Source: Artocarpus heterophyllus (taxonomy: Eukaryota; Streptophyta; Magnoliopsida; Rosales; Moraceae). From it: a DNA stretch of 64,000 bases. How positions within the stretch are numbered: position 1 is the first letter of the stretch; the number at the start of each line of letters is the position of its first letter. A program made the translations under genes and the position numbers. The stretch spans positions 13,150,091 to 13,214,090 of the forward strand of contig CM046340.1 in assembly GCA_025403435.1 (NCBI GenBank). The letters are read 5' to 3'. This document shows positions 24,801 through 33,938 of this stretch, piece by piece. The notes under the pieces were generated by a model. That model had not been told where the DNA came from, did not search any database, and saw nothing but the letters and a program-made list of their open reading frames with translations.

Positions 24801-26823
24801 TCAGGATCAATATCTGATAAAAATTGTGTCCAAAAATGCATGATCAAAAATCATTCAGTGGAAAGGCTGAACTAGTAGATTAGCCTGCTGAAGTTACTCC
24901 ATTGGCAGGCTAAACCTGAAGATCGGCCTGCCAAACTTACGATAAATGATCCCTGCAAATCTTTTATTTTGGCTTCAAGATTCTTAGGATAAAATCTCAG
25001 TTTTAATTCAAATAACCCAACAGAAAAGTTATCTAATTAAAACAGTCATATCTAGATAATCTCTAGAAAAATAAATATTTCTGATAATTTAACAAGTTTA
25101 TCTTGAATTAATTTACACAAAATTAATTGAACCAATAAACAGACACAAATTGTCTGACCTTATCGAATTTCAGCCAATAAGATAATTTAACATAAGTCAC
25201 CAATTCATTAGAAAAACACGCTGTATCGTTACAAGATTTATTATGAGCTAGCAAAAGGGACATGATGGACTTATATAATTCAAGCTCTCAATAATTATGA
25301 AACCCAATATCCCAGATATATATTTCATAATTCTCGACTCTAACACTACTCTACTAAAAGCTTTGAGCTGCACTCTCGAACTACATAAAATTACGAAGCT
25401 TGGATAGCTAAGTCTCCATGATATATCATAATATATTGTATCCCTATAGGATATCCATAATCGGCTTAAGGATAAATTCTTTCTTACATTTCCGATTATT
25501 TTTATCTTACGTTCTATTATCTCACCATCGGAAAACTTACCATCCAAAGACAGTATACCATTCGGTTATACCTATGTATCCAAATGGTTAAGTGCTCTAG
25601 TTTTTCAACTATAGGATAACGCATACAAGAGGATATCATCAACTCCTAAAAAGAAGCTATGGATTTCATATCTATGAATAACAAGTCTACGCTATCAAGA
25701 GTTATACCTCCAATGTATCGGTATGCGCACCTACATATATTGTGGATGTCACCCTTTGGTACATCAAAAGACATAAGTTAAGATAACAGGCCCACTATTC
25801 ATCTCAAGATTAATATACGACACATATGATTGTGTAAAGTGAATTGATTTGCTGAGACAAAATTATTAATCCAAATCAATTATACTTTATGTCCCGATCC
25901 AATACATCGTCACCTATGACAATGCATCAATTTTTCTATTCGTAGAATCCACCTCCGATGACCAAGACAAACCATCTTTTGTTAGGGATATAAACAACAT
26001 AACATTCTTTGCATGAATAATGCACCCAACTTTATTCCCTTAATTACGGATCTTATAATTTAGACTATTACCTTTAGAATCATGTCTTTCACATAATCTG
26101 TGTATCATATGCTTGATTCTAAAGGCTTAGACTGATAATCTCAAACTTTTGTTTGCTTATTATATATTCAATAAATATAACGTAAACAAGACAATAATTT
26201 GGTATATGAATAATAAATAAACTCTTTATTGATAAAAATATTTCCAAATACATATTATACTTTTACTTCTTAGGGCATACATGTCTAACATGCTGATTGT
26301 GCACACCTGGTACGAATACTTGGGTGTATAGTTCAGAACAAGTTAAAAATAATAATAAGATATTTATTATTAAGCATAATTAAAATCATGCATTGAGCTA
26401 TTACTAGTATTCCTTTAAGAATGTTTTATGAGAAATGTTTTAACTTGCTGAGCGAAAGCTCATTTAGTTCCTTCATGTTGTAGGAAATCCTACTAAGAGA
26501 CCAGTATGAATGATCAATGAGATGGGAGCAGTTGTGGGACAAATTCGAAGGTTAGGCTATGGATACCACTACAATTGATTTTCACTGTTTGAAAGACTTC
26601 ATATCTATTATAGTATGTGCTAGTCTAGTAGTATACTAGTATTACTTTTAGCAAGATAGTATGAGCATGGGCTTTGGAATTATAAGTAAAACAAGTGTTT
26701 TAAAAATATTCCGAGGATCGCTAAGAAATATAATTGTTTTAAAAAATTTATGCATCTTTACAAATAAGATTAAGTTTAAGAAATTGGCACTAAGTAATAG
26801 CTCAAAACAGTCTTGTTGTTACA
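21809..26823 (+). mobile_element. Probable solo LTR (~3.1 kb without its nested insertion)
   Basis: Starts TGTAGGTCGGGAATTTC, like the starts of other LTRs here, and probably ends TTGTTGTTACA at 26823. It has the same hairpin TGAGCGAAAGCTCA (26449-26462) and TGTAGG 20 nt later as the LTR at 6783-11590, and a CACTATAAGTAC TATA-like start near 22871. A copia LTR is nested at 24352-26290. No matching target duplication was found (GTTCG left, AAAGG right), so the ends, especially the right one, may be wrong or damaged. Confidence 0.5.
24352..26290 (-). mobile_element. Copia-type solo LTR nested in another LTR, 1.94 kb
   Basis: Perfect terminal TGTTAGA / TCTAACA. The flanks TGCTA (24347-24351) and TGCTG (26291-26295) are a five-base target duplication with one change. 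The minus-strand reading begins TGTTAGACATGTATGCCC, a form known from copia LTRs. A minus-strand TATAAATA (24742-24749) supports this orientation. No internal domain remains. The surrounding LTR sequence joins cleanly when this element is removed. Confidence 0.8.
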
Positions 26824-27277
26824 AAAGGTCATGTGCAAAAATATAAAAAAGATATTATGTCAAAAAATTTGGTCTAAAATCCATAGTAAGAACAAGGAAT
26901 AATTTTAGGATTTCCTTAAACTAATAATAGACCCACATGACAAGTGAATATAAGAAAATAAATTAAATAATGCCATAAAAATGAAACGATGCCAAGTCCA
27001 AATTAAAATTGCATTGCCTTTCAAATAGTCAAATTTAATTAGTGTAGGAGATCATCAACACTTTTGCATAATTAAATCTAGGCTATCCAAAGTGAATGAT
27101 GATGAAGCATGGAATTTAGAAGGCTAGGATCCATTGGGAGATGATCCAAAGTGCTAGAATTAAGGTGACAATTTGTGTGTGTGCACATATGGTGGCCGAA
27201 TTTCCTTAAAAAAAATAAAGGAAAAATTTAAATAAGGGAATTTACATTATAGATCCTTAAACTTTCTAACATTCAAC

Positions 27278-27313
<36 letters not shown>

Positions 27314-27697
27314 TATGAAGCAAGACAGGTTTTTCCTCTTTCAAAAGAAGGAAACTAAGAAGTTGACTATACCATTTATCATATATCAGCTATTTTCTTA
27401 CAAATCCATATTGCCGTAACAATAAGTTCCAAACAGGCCATCGCCCATGACGTTTGGGAACAAGGATCAAACTAAAACGAAGAAAATACCTCAGTAATCT
27501 GTGGACGAATCAAAATTACGTAATTTAATCTATAACAAACCGTCCACTAAACATTATTATATAAATAGCAATTCTGCGTGTAACATGCTGTTTTTTGTTC
27601 ACTAACGAGAGGGGATAATTCATGCATTTTCTCTCTGCTCCGCAGTATGATCTCTCTATCACCTTTATCATGATGTTTAAAACTTGCAAGGACATCT
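26824..27697. other. Intergenic spacer and 3' flank of LRK10L copy C
   Basis: AT-rich and without a credible ORF. An AAT microsatellite lies at 27279-27313. From about 27316 on the sequence aligns with the 3' flank of pseudogene B (about 18370-18640) and probably includes the 3' UTR of copy C. Confidence 0.7.
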
Positions 27698-30363
27698 TCA
27701 TGTACTAGAAGATTCAGCTGGTGGTGATCTTGAGGGAGAACACAAGAAAGGTTTGGGTGGCACTTTTAAGGAATCAAGAGCCCCTTCCAACATTTGTATG
27801 ACTTCACTCATTGTTGGACGGTTTGAAGGGTCAGTTTGTATGCACCACAAGCCCATTATTATCATTTTCTTCGCTTTTACTCTATCTTCTTCGTTCCTAA
27901 TTCTCTTCAGTCCAACCTCTTCATCCAGCTCTAGACGCTTGTACACCCAATGTGGAAAATATATTTCACTTGTATTATCAACTGTTACATTGACATTCCT
28001 TCTCCCTCCCACCATTTCTAAAATCATCATTCCATAACTGTATACATCAGACTTGTGCGAGACCCCTCCAAAGTTTCTGGAGAATACTTCGGGAGCAATA
28101 TATCCAATAGTTCCTCTAGGACCCATCATCGAGACAAGACTCTCTTTTCTTGTACAAATTTTGGCCAGGCCAAAGTCGGATATTTTGGGCACGAAATCTG
28201 CATCAAGAAGAATGTTATGAGGCTTGATATCAAAGTGCAGAATTCGTGTGTTGCAACCAATATGTAGGTATTCTAGTCCCTTGGCAATGCCAAGTGAGAT
28301 TTTGTAACGGGTTTCCCAATTCAACCAATGACTACTGTCAGTTGTGTTTTCGTCAAATATAAGTTTCTCAAGAGATCCGTTGGGCATGAACTCATAAATT
28401 AGAGCTCTTTTAGTACTCTCAAAACAAAAACCCAACAAAGTGACAACATTGACATGCGAAGTTCTGCTAATGGTTGCCACCTCATTGATGAATTCTTGTC
28501 CATCTTCGCCTTTTGCTTGGTTCAATACCTTCACTGCAACAAGACTGCCACCATCTAACTTTCCTTTGTATACGTCACCAAATCCTCCTCGGCCTAATTT
28601 TACTGCAAAGGAGTTGGTCATTTTCTTGACATCCCTATAACTATATCTTTTGACTTGAAGCGGTCCATAGTTGCTTAGGAAGGCCTCAACATTTTTCTGA
28701 ATTCGATCCTGCCGGTTGCAAAAGGAAATAAATGACTTCTTCCTCAAGTAGTAGAGTATCACGATTAGGAACAACCCACTTCCACCAAGTGCAGCAGCTG
28801 CGCCATATATCAAAGAAAGGAAATGACAAAGCATGCATAAATTTAAAGTTCATTTCAATTTAAATAACGTAATTTAATCCTTTCAAATGTTGTTTTATCC
28901 TCTTCTTTTGATAGTTATAAAAATCTAGCCAGCTTCTTATGCTAGTTAAATGCTGCTACAGGACCTTTTATCTGAATGTTCGGTCTTAAGTTAACTACAT
29001 AAGATTATCCAAAGGACTACAAACAGAGGTATAAGAGTTGTGATCTATGCATATAGTTCTGTCACAAGGATTCAAATATTATTACCTATTCCCGCTTTAG
29101 TGGCCAGACCTGTTTTTCCTGCCAAGTAAAGAAAAACATTCTATCTCAGTAGGGCAATGTAACATAAAAATGTCTATTTTAGAAATGTACATATTCGAAA
29201 TAGATACCGAGACTCATAGGAGGACTTAAATCTTACGGTTTAGTTAGTCATCTTTCCATTTTTCTAAAACTATAGTAAAGTTCACTGCTCGACTCAATTT
29301 CATTAGTGGACTAGCCAAGGTCATATATATACAGGTACATGAATTAAGTCAAATGGTTAAATGGCTGTTACAATTGCCCAACTAGAGATTCACCAAAGTT
29401 TCGATGACCATTGAAAGGTATTACAATAGTGTTATAGGGTAGTGAGCAATTTTGAATCAAGCGAGGAAGGAATTGACCCTGAATTACAATGATATTAATG
29501 GAATTTGATAGAAATTGGCCATAGTAAACAAAGATTATATATAAATTTAGAAATGAGTTTGTAAATGAGGAAGATTAATAATTTAACTGACCCGGCGTAT
29601 AGCATCTGCCAGCGTGAGGCCTATCGGGGCAAAAGCACTTGAAATGATAAGAGTCATAGTCGAATCCGCACTTGCCTCCAGTACTGTTACAAAGGGTACA
29701 GTCACTTGAAGTCCAGTTAAGCATGAATCCTCCGCTCAAAACCTCTCTCATTTCTTCTTCATTATTAGATTCCATAACTGGCAATTTCAGTACTTCATTT
29801 GATTCAATCCCGCACTTTTCAGACGCCTCACCCACCTTTTTCTCGTCCTTCTCAGGCAAGGCCAAAACCCACTTGCTGTCGTTTCCTGCAGAGCAACCGA
29901 TCTTGTACTCTAGGAGATCAGACGATGAGGTGCAATTTTGGATCAAAAATACTTTGCTGTTGATTTCATCGGAAGCAAGAGTGAATTCATCAGGAAGAGA
30001 GAGGTTTCGGATAAGAGGAAAACACGCGGCGTTTGAAGTCGAAAACGCGGCGTTTGAGACGATAAGGGACTGGTTTTCGTAGAAGATTTTGTGGACGATG
30101 TAGTCGTCTCCGTGGAGATTGAGAATTGGGTTAGGATTACCTCCATTGCTGTAATTGCAAGAGAGGCGAAATCCAGGGAATCCACAGAGCTTGTGCTCTT
30201 CCTCAGTATAGAACGGGAAGCTTATCAATTGGCTGCCGCAGAATCTGGAAACGCTGCAGTTTAGGAACAGCTGATCTACAGCGCCGACAAAGTTATTGTT
30301 GTTCGAAAAGAGGCATAACATAGTCAGGAATACTGATAGGAAATAGAAGAAGAGATTTTTCAT
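27698..30363 (-). CDS. LRK10L: LRK10-like (WAK-type) receptor-like protein kinase, copy C; 3 exons, ~634 aa
   Basis: Minus-strand exons 29592-30363, 29086-29118 and 27698-28797, with GT/AG borders and consistent phase, total 635 codons including TGA. I chose the ATG at 30363 because exon 1 is then 772 nt, exactly as in copy A; an in-frame ATG at 30375 is the alternative. Order of parts: signal peptide (~1-25), GUB_WAK_bind (NCSVSRFCGS), WAK_assoc_C ending CFCPDRPH, an 11-residue linker exon, a membrane helix (~273-286), and the kinase with GRGGFG ~337-342, Lys358, HFDIKPHN with Asp458, DFG 476-478. Like copy A it is non-RD. The C-terminus ends PPAESSST; relative to copy B one extra base after the SPP codons shifts the frame and removes ~30 residues of tail. 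The kinase core appears intact. Confidence 0.9.
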
Positions 30364-31240
30364 TTGGAGATCCATTGAGATAATTGTTGAGGAGACAAGT
30401 GTAATTTGATTTGGTTCGTGCATATGAAAGATTGGATCCACTTTGGTTGCAGTAATTATAATGGGCAAGCATATTATGGTCAACAACTTCGTTCTTGCAC
30501 TAACTTGTGCATTTAATTCAACCCGAAAGAGATGTTAATGCATTTGAGTTTAACATCACGATCATAACCATTTAATATTAAAAAAAAAAAAAAAAAACTA
30601 AGTCCTTTCCCATGTGCATCGAAGCTTCTTGTTTGAAAAGTCGCATAAAATAGACACGGTTCTAGAGTAGATAAGGACCAGGGTCTCACGGAGTAAGGCC
30701 TTCTTTTAAGTACTGTGTACATTTTGTCATGACTCATGACATTGCGCTCTCGTACAAGTTGAACCTTTTTTTTTTAGAGCTAACTTGTGAGAGTTAAAAT
30801 TAAAAATATTATAATATATAAAAATTTTATATTATAGTATATTTTTATTTATATTGTATCATATAAAAGTATTAAATTATTTGATTTAAAACTATAAGTT
30901 AAAATTGAGTCTCTCAAATACCCAAGCTTGCAACAAATAGAATTACACTTTTTTTGGGAATAAATATTAGGATTGCTTCTTACTTGCAAAGAAGTAGTTA
31001 AAAGTCCTTCCTGACATGAGACAGGATCCGGAATTGCTCCCATAATATGGATGTTCTTCCTTAAAAAAAAAAAGAAAGAAAGATAGAAAAAAGAAGGAAA
31101 AAGAAAAAAGTAGAATTGCAAAAGAGTAAAAGATCATCTATTGGTAGTGTGAAAATGATCATGAGGCATCCGCATTTTTTTTTTTTGTTTTTACTACTTT
31201 TTGTGTGAAACACATCAAGAATTTTTCATTTGGGATAGTA
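30364..31240 (-). other. Upstream region of LRK10L copy C
   Basis: Shares words with the other LRK10L upstream regions (GCTTCTTGTTTGAAAAGTCGC, here 20 bases from 30628, and a nearby ACACGGTT). The rest is A/T-rich. No element beyond this homology could be assigned. Confidence 0.5.
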
Positions 31241-31244
31241 CTTG

Positions 31245-31460
31245 TGTAGTATCAAAATTCAGTCCAAAAACTTCGGAGTATATGATCCATTGCTGGTCGT
31301 AGTGTGAGGATCAGTCTGTATGAGAAGGAAAACAAAGCTTATGTACCTTCATGGACTCGTCCTGGATAAATAAAAACAGAGCTTTTAAGCTCCTCGGAAC
31401 CATTCAGAATCTTATTCTCAGCGTCATCTCCGGAGGATATACCCCTAAAAGGTTGTCATA
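31245..31460 (-). pseudogene. Short kinase-like remnant
   Basis: In two different minus-strand frames the stretch 31260-31340 gives LIQTDP and then RPAMDHIL, the two halves of the subdomain XI pattern (WCIQTDP..RPTM..VI.ML) seen in the kinases of this window. A frameshift would lie between them. The neighbouring bases up to 31460 may belong to the same remnant but are not recognisable. This may be the far edge of another decayed LRK10L unit. Confidence 0.35.
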
Positions 31461-31769
31461 AGTTGTCTTTTAGGAAATAATTATGCTTGTCAAGCACCAC
31501 CAAAAAAAAAAAAAAAACCTCGATATTCTCAATTATGGATTCTCACCTTAGCTCACAAAAACAACTGGCCTTGAGCCAAAAATATGAGCAACAAAGAAAA
31601 AAGAAAAATGTACCTTCACTTTTCATGCTTTGTATGCAAGGATATTGGACATTTCCGCAAGAAAAGAAAAACAAAAAGGAGATTCATATATTGTTAGAAA
31701 AATGGCAATTGAATGAATGAGAAATCGATGCTCATTGGTGGAGATTAATGGAGGTCATAAACCTCATGT

Positions 31770-32417
31770 TGTAACACCCAATGGCATGAATTAATAGGTA
31801 ATTATGAGCTTCATAATCATGAAAAATAGAGGATTACAACCAATTGTTTAATGGGAGATTAAGAGCACCATTATCATAATTATGAGCTTCATAATCATGA
31901 AAATGGAGGGTTACAACCAATGATTTAATGAGAGATTATGAGCACCATTATCATGAAAAATGGAAGGTTGCAACCAATGTCATTATGCACATAAATTCTG
32001 AATAATGCCTCATTATAATGTGAATTGTAACGTCTATTCTCTTAAGCCTATATAATGAACTCTCCTCCACATGTTTGTGATACACACAATTGCATAGAAT
32101 TTACAGTCACCAAGTCATAGAGTTTTTCCTTTGTTTTTTAAATTCCATCTAGTTTTTGTTGTAGTCATTTTTTGGTGATAGAAGTTCGCCGGAAACGGTA
32201 TCCGATAGTGCTGAAGATTCCGTTGCTAGTCGTTGTATCCTGGGAGACAGACGTCCGTCAAATCCTTGTGCACAACCGGAGGGGACGAATCTGTTTTAAG
32301 GAAAGCGTGACCTACACGTGCCTCGACCAATTTCCATCTAATTTCCACGTTATGTTGCTTCAATTGAAGGTTTTGTTGTATCTGTTATCCTTATTTTCTA
32401 ATTTTTTTCAATTGTAA
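31770..32417 (+). mobile_element. Possible solo LTR (~650 bp), flanked by CATGT
   Basis: Starts TGTAACACCCAATGG, and CATGT occurs immediately before (31765-31769) and after (32418-32422). It has tandem ~78-bp repeats in its first third (31800-31956), then TATATAA at 32049-32055, then a mixed-composition leader: the layout of an LTR. The final bases are AATTGTAA rather than the usual CA, which lowers confidence. Confidence 0.45.
31800..31956. repeat. ~78-bp tandem repeat, two copies plus a partial third
   Basis: Units contain ATTATGAGCTTCATAATCAT, a GGTTACAACCAAT-like word and GAGCACCATTATCAT. A partial third copy follows to about 31985. It lies upstream of the TATATAA at 32049. Confidence 0.85.
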
Positions 32418-32743
32418 CATGTTCATATTATTCATATTACATGCTATATATATATATATATAAATATAAATTTAACATATATCACTCACAAAATTACGTC
32501 TCAAAAACCATTCCCTTTCTATGCAAAATTTACCCATGATAACCATGCTCGGCAAAGGTCCAGGCCATTAAAATGTTTTCTGAGCACTTGAGAAAACTAC
32601 CATTCACACGTTATGTGGCCCTTCTTGTGAGTTTCTCACTCCTAATCAAAAACGTTTTAACGTCCCATTTACCCAATAAATCTGTGTACAATTTTGCATA
32701 TATAATATTGCACAAAGTTCTTTACCCAAAAAAAAAAAGTGAG
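32418..32743 (+). other. Upstream region of the broken GT14 gene
   Basis: AT-rich, with a short TA run near 32446-32462. No certain promoter element. It ends at the likely original start codon of the GT14 pseudogene (ATG 32744). Confidence 0.5.
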
Positions 32744-32812
32744 ATGAAGGGGAGCAAAATGACCGTCTTTGTAAAAGACATTTCCATACAGATCAAAAAG
32801 GAAGCAAACGAC

Positions 32813-33073
32813 GGGAATTTTCACGTCAAAACCACAATCATAATCTTTTTGCTAATGACATTCTTCGCAATCAAACGAAGGGAATTTTCACGCCAGAACC
32901 ACAATCATGATCGTTTTGCTAATGACATTCTTCGCAACCAAACAAAGGGAATTTTCACACCAAAACCACAATCATGATCTTTTTGCTAATGACATTCTTC
33001 GCAATCAAACGAAGTGAATTTTCACGTGAGAACCACAATCATAATTTTTTTGCTAACGACATTCTTCGCAATC
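32813..33073 (+). repeat. 67-bp tandem repeat, four copies, in the GT14 membrane-anchor exon
   Basis: The words AATTTTCAC start at 32816, 32883, 32950 and 33017, exactly 67 apart. Each unit ends with GACATTCTTCGCAATC. The flanking reading frames of the first and fourth copies agree, because three extra units add 201 bases, but reading through them passes the other two frames and meets a stop. Confidence 0.95.
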
Positions 33074-33092
33074 ATTCTAGGCATGTTCATTC

Positions 33093-33880
33093 TGTTGGGG
33101 AATTAGACGACTCCTAATTCCAAGGATCGCAAGAACGAACAATTGCGGAAAATAAATAGGAGAAAAGAAGAAAAAGAGACACCAAATTTTTATACAGGTT
33201 CGTCCAAATTTGAGACTACGTCCTGTTTCTGCCGCTTGCAGATTCCACTATGATGAAGGAGATTACAGATTACAAGAGCAGTTTCTCACACACTCACAAA
33301 CTGTGCTTACCAAAACTCTCTTCTATCTAACACCCAATGGGAATTTTTTCTCTCTCAAGGATGAAGCTCTCAAGAATTATGCCTCTCACAATTCACACAC
33401 TTTTCACACACAGCTTTCACACACACAACCCTAGCCACCTTGTGTCTATTTATAACCAAAGGAGGAGAAAATAGCACCTAATGGGAAACCCTAGTGGTTT
33501 CCCGTTTTTGGGACCTTTGAATTCGACTTTGATTCAAAACACATCGCGCAGCACAGCGCGTAAGCGCCGCGGCGCTCGAAACGAGCGCTGCGGCGCTCCC
33601 CTGCGGCGCCTAGGCGCTCTTCACCTGGCGCCTAGGCGCTTGCCACATTGCGCCTAGGCGCAATTCACCTGGCGCCTAGGCGCTCTCCACATAGCGCCTA
33701 GGCGCTCTTGTCCTGGCGCCTAGGCGCTCTTCACCTGGCGCCTAGGCGCCTTCGCCCCAGCGCCGCGGCGCTCTTCTGCCAGAGCCGCGGCGCTTGCTCC
33801 CTGCCTTCGAGGACGTGATTTTCTCCCTTTTCCTTCCTTTTGCTGGGTTGTCTACTTGATTTGGCTCCATATCTGCAACA
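33093..33880 (-). repeat. 3' LTR of the copia element (minus orientation)
   Basis: 788 bp, TG...CA ends. A minus-strand TATAAATA lies at 33447-33454, which places the 22-bp palindromic minisatellite (33564-33794) in U3, upstream of the promoter. Confidence 0.95.
33564..33794. repeat. 22-bp minisatellite built on the palindrome GCGCCTAGGCGC (3' LTR)
   Basis: Seven copies of the perfect 12-base palindrome GCGCCTAGGCGC, spaced by 10 variable bases. They are flanked on both sides by the variant palindrome GCGCCGCGGCGC and relatives at 21-22 bp. The identical array in the other LTR is at 37078-37308. It is strikingly GC-rich against the AT-rich surroundings. Confidence 0.95.
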
Positions 33881-33891
33881 ATCTCCCACTT
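33881..33891 (-). other. Polypurine tract of the copia element
   Basis: On the minus strand AAGTGGGAGAT directly abuts the 3' LTR, the position and composition expected for plus-strand priming. Confidence 0.8.
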
Positions 33892-33938
33892 GGAGACTAA
33901 TCAATCACCATGTCTCCCACTGCAGCGGCAACGACTTC

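Noticed and set aside
21809..27170. Alternative right end of the LTR at GGTGACA (27170)
   Set aside because: Its following bases ATTTG do not match the left flank either, and the TTGTTGTTACA at 26823 resembles the end of the 6783-11590 LTR better.
33210..33434. 74-codon ORF present twice (also 36724-36948)
   Set aside because: It is in the LTR, on the strand opposite to the element's transcription, and is duplicated only because the LTR is.
33564..33794. CRISPR-like array of palindromic repeats
   Set aside because: The 10-bp spacers are too short, the locus is a plant LTR, and the array is duplicated with the LTR; it is a minisatellite.
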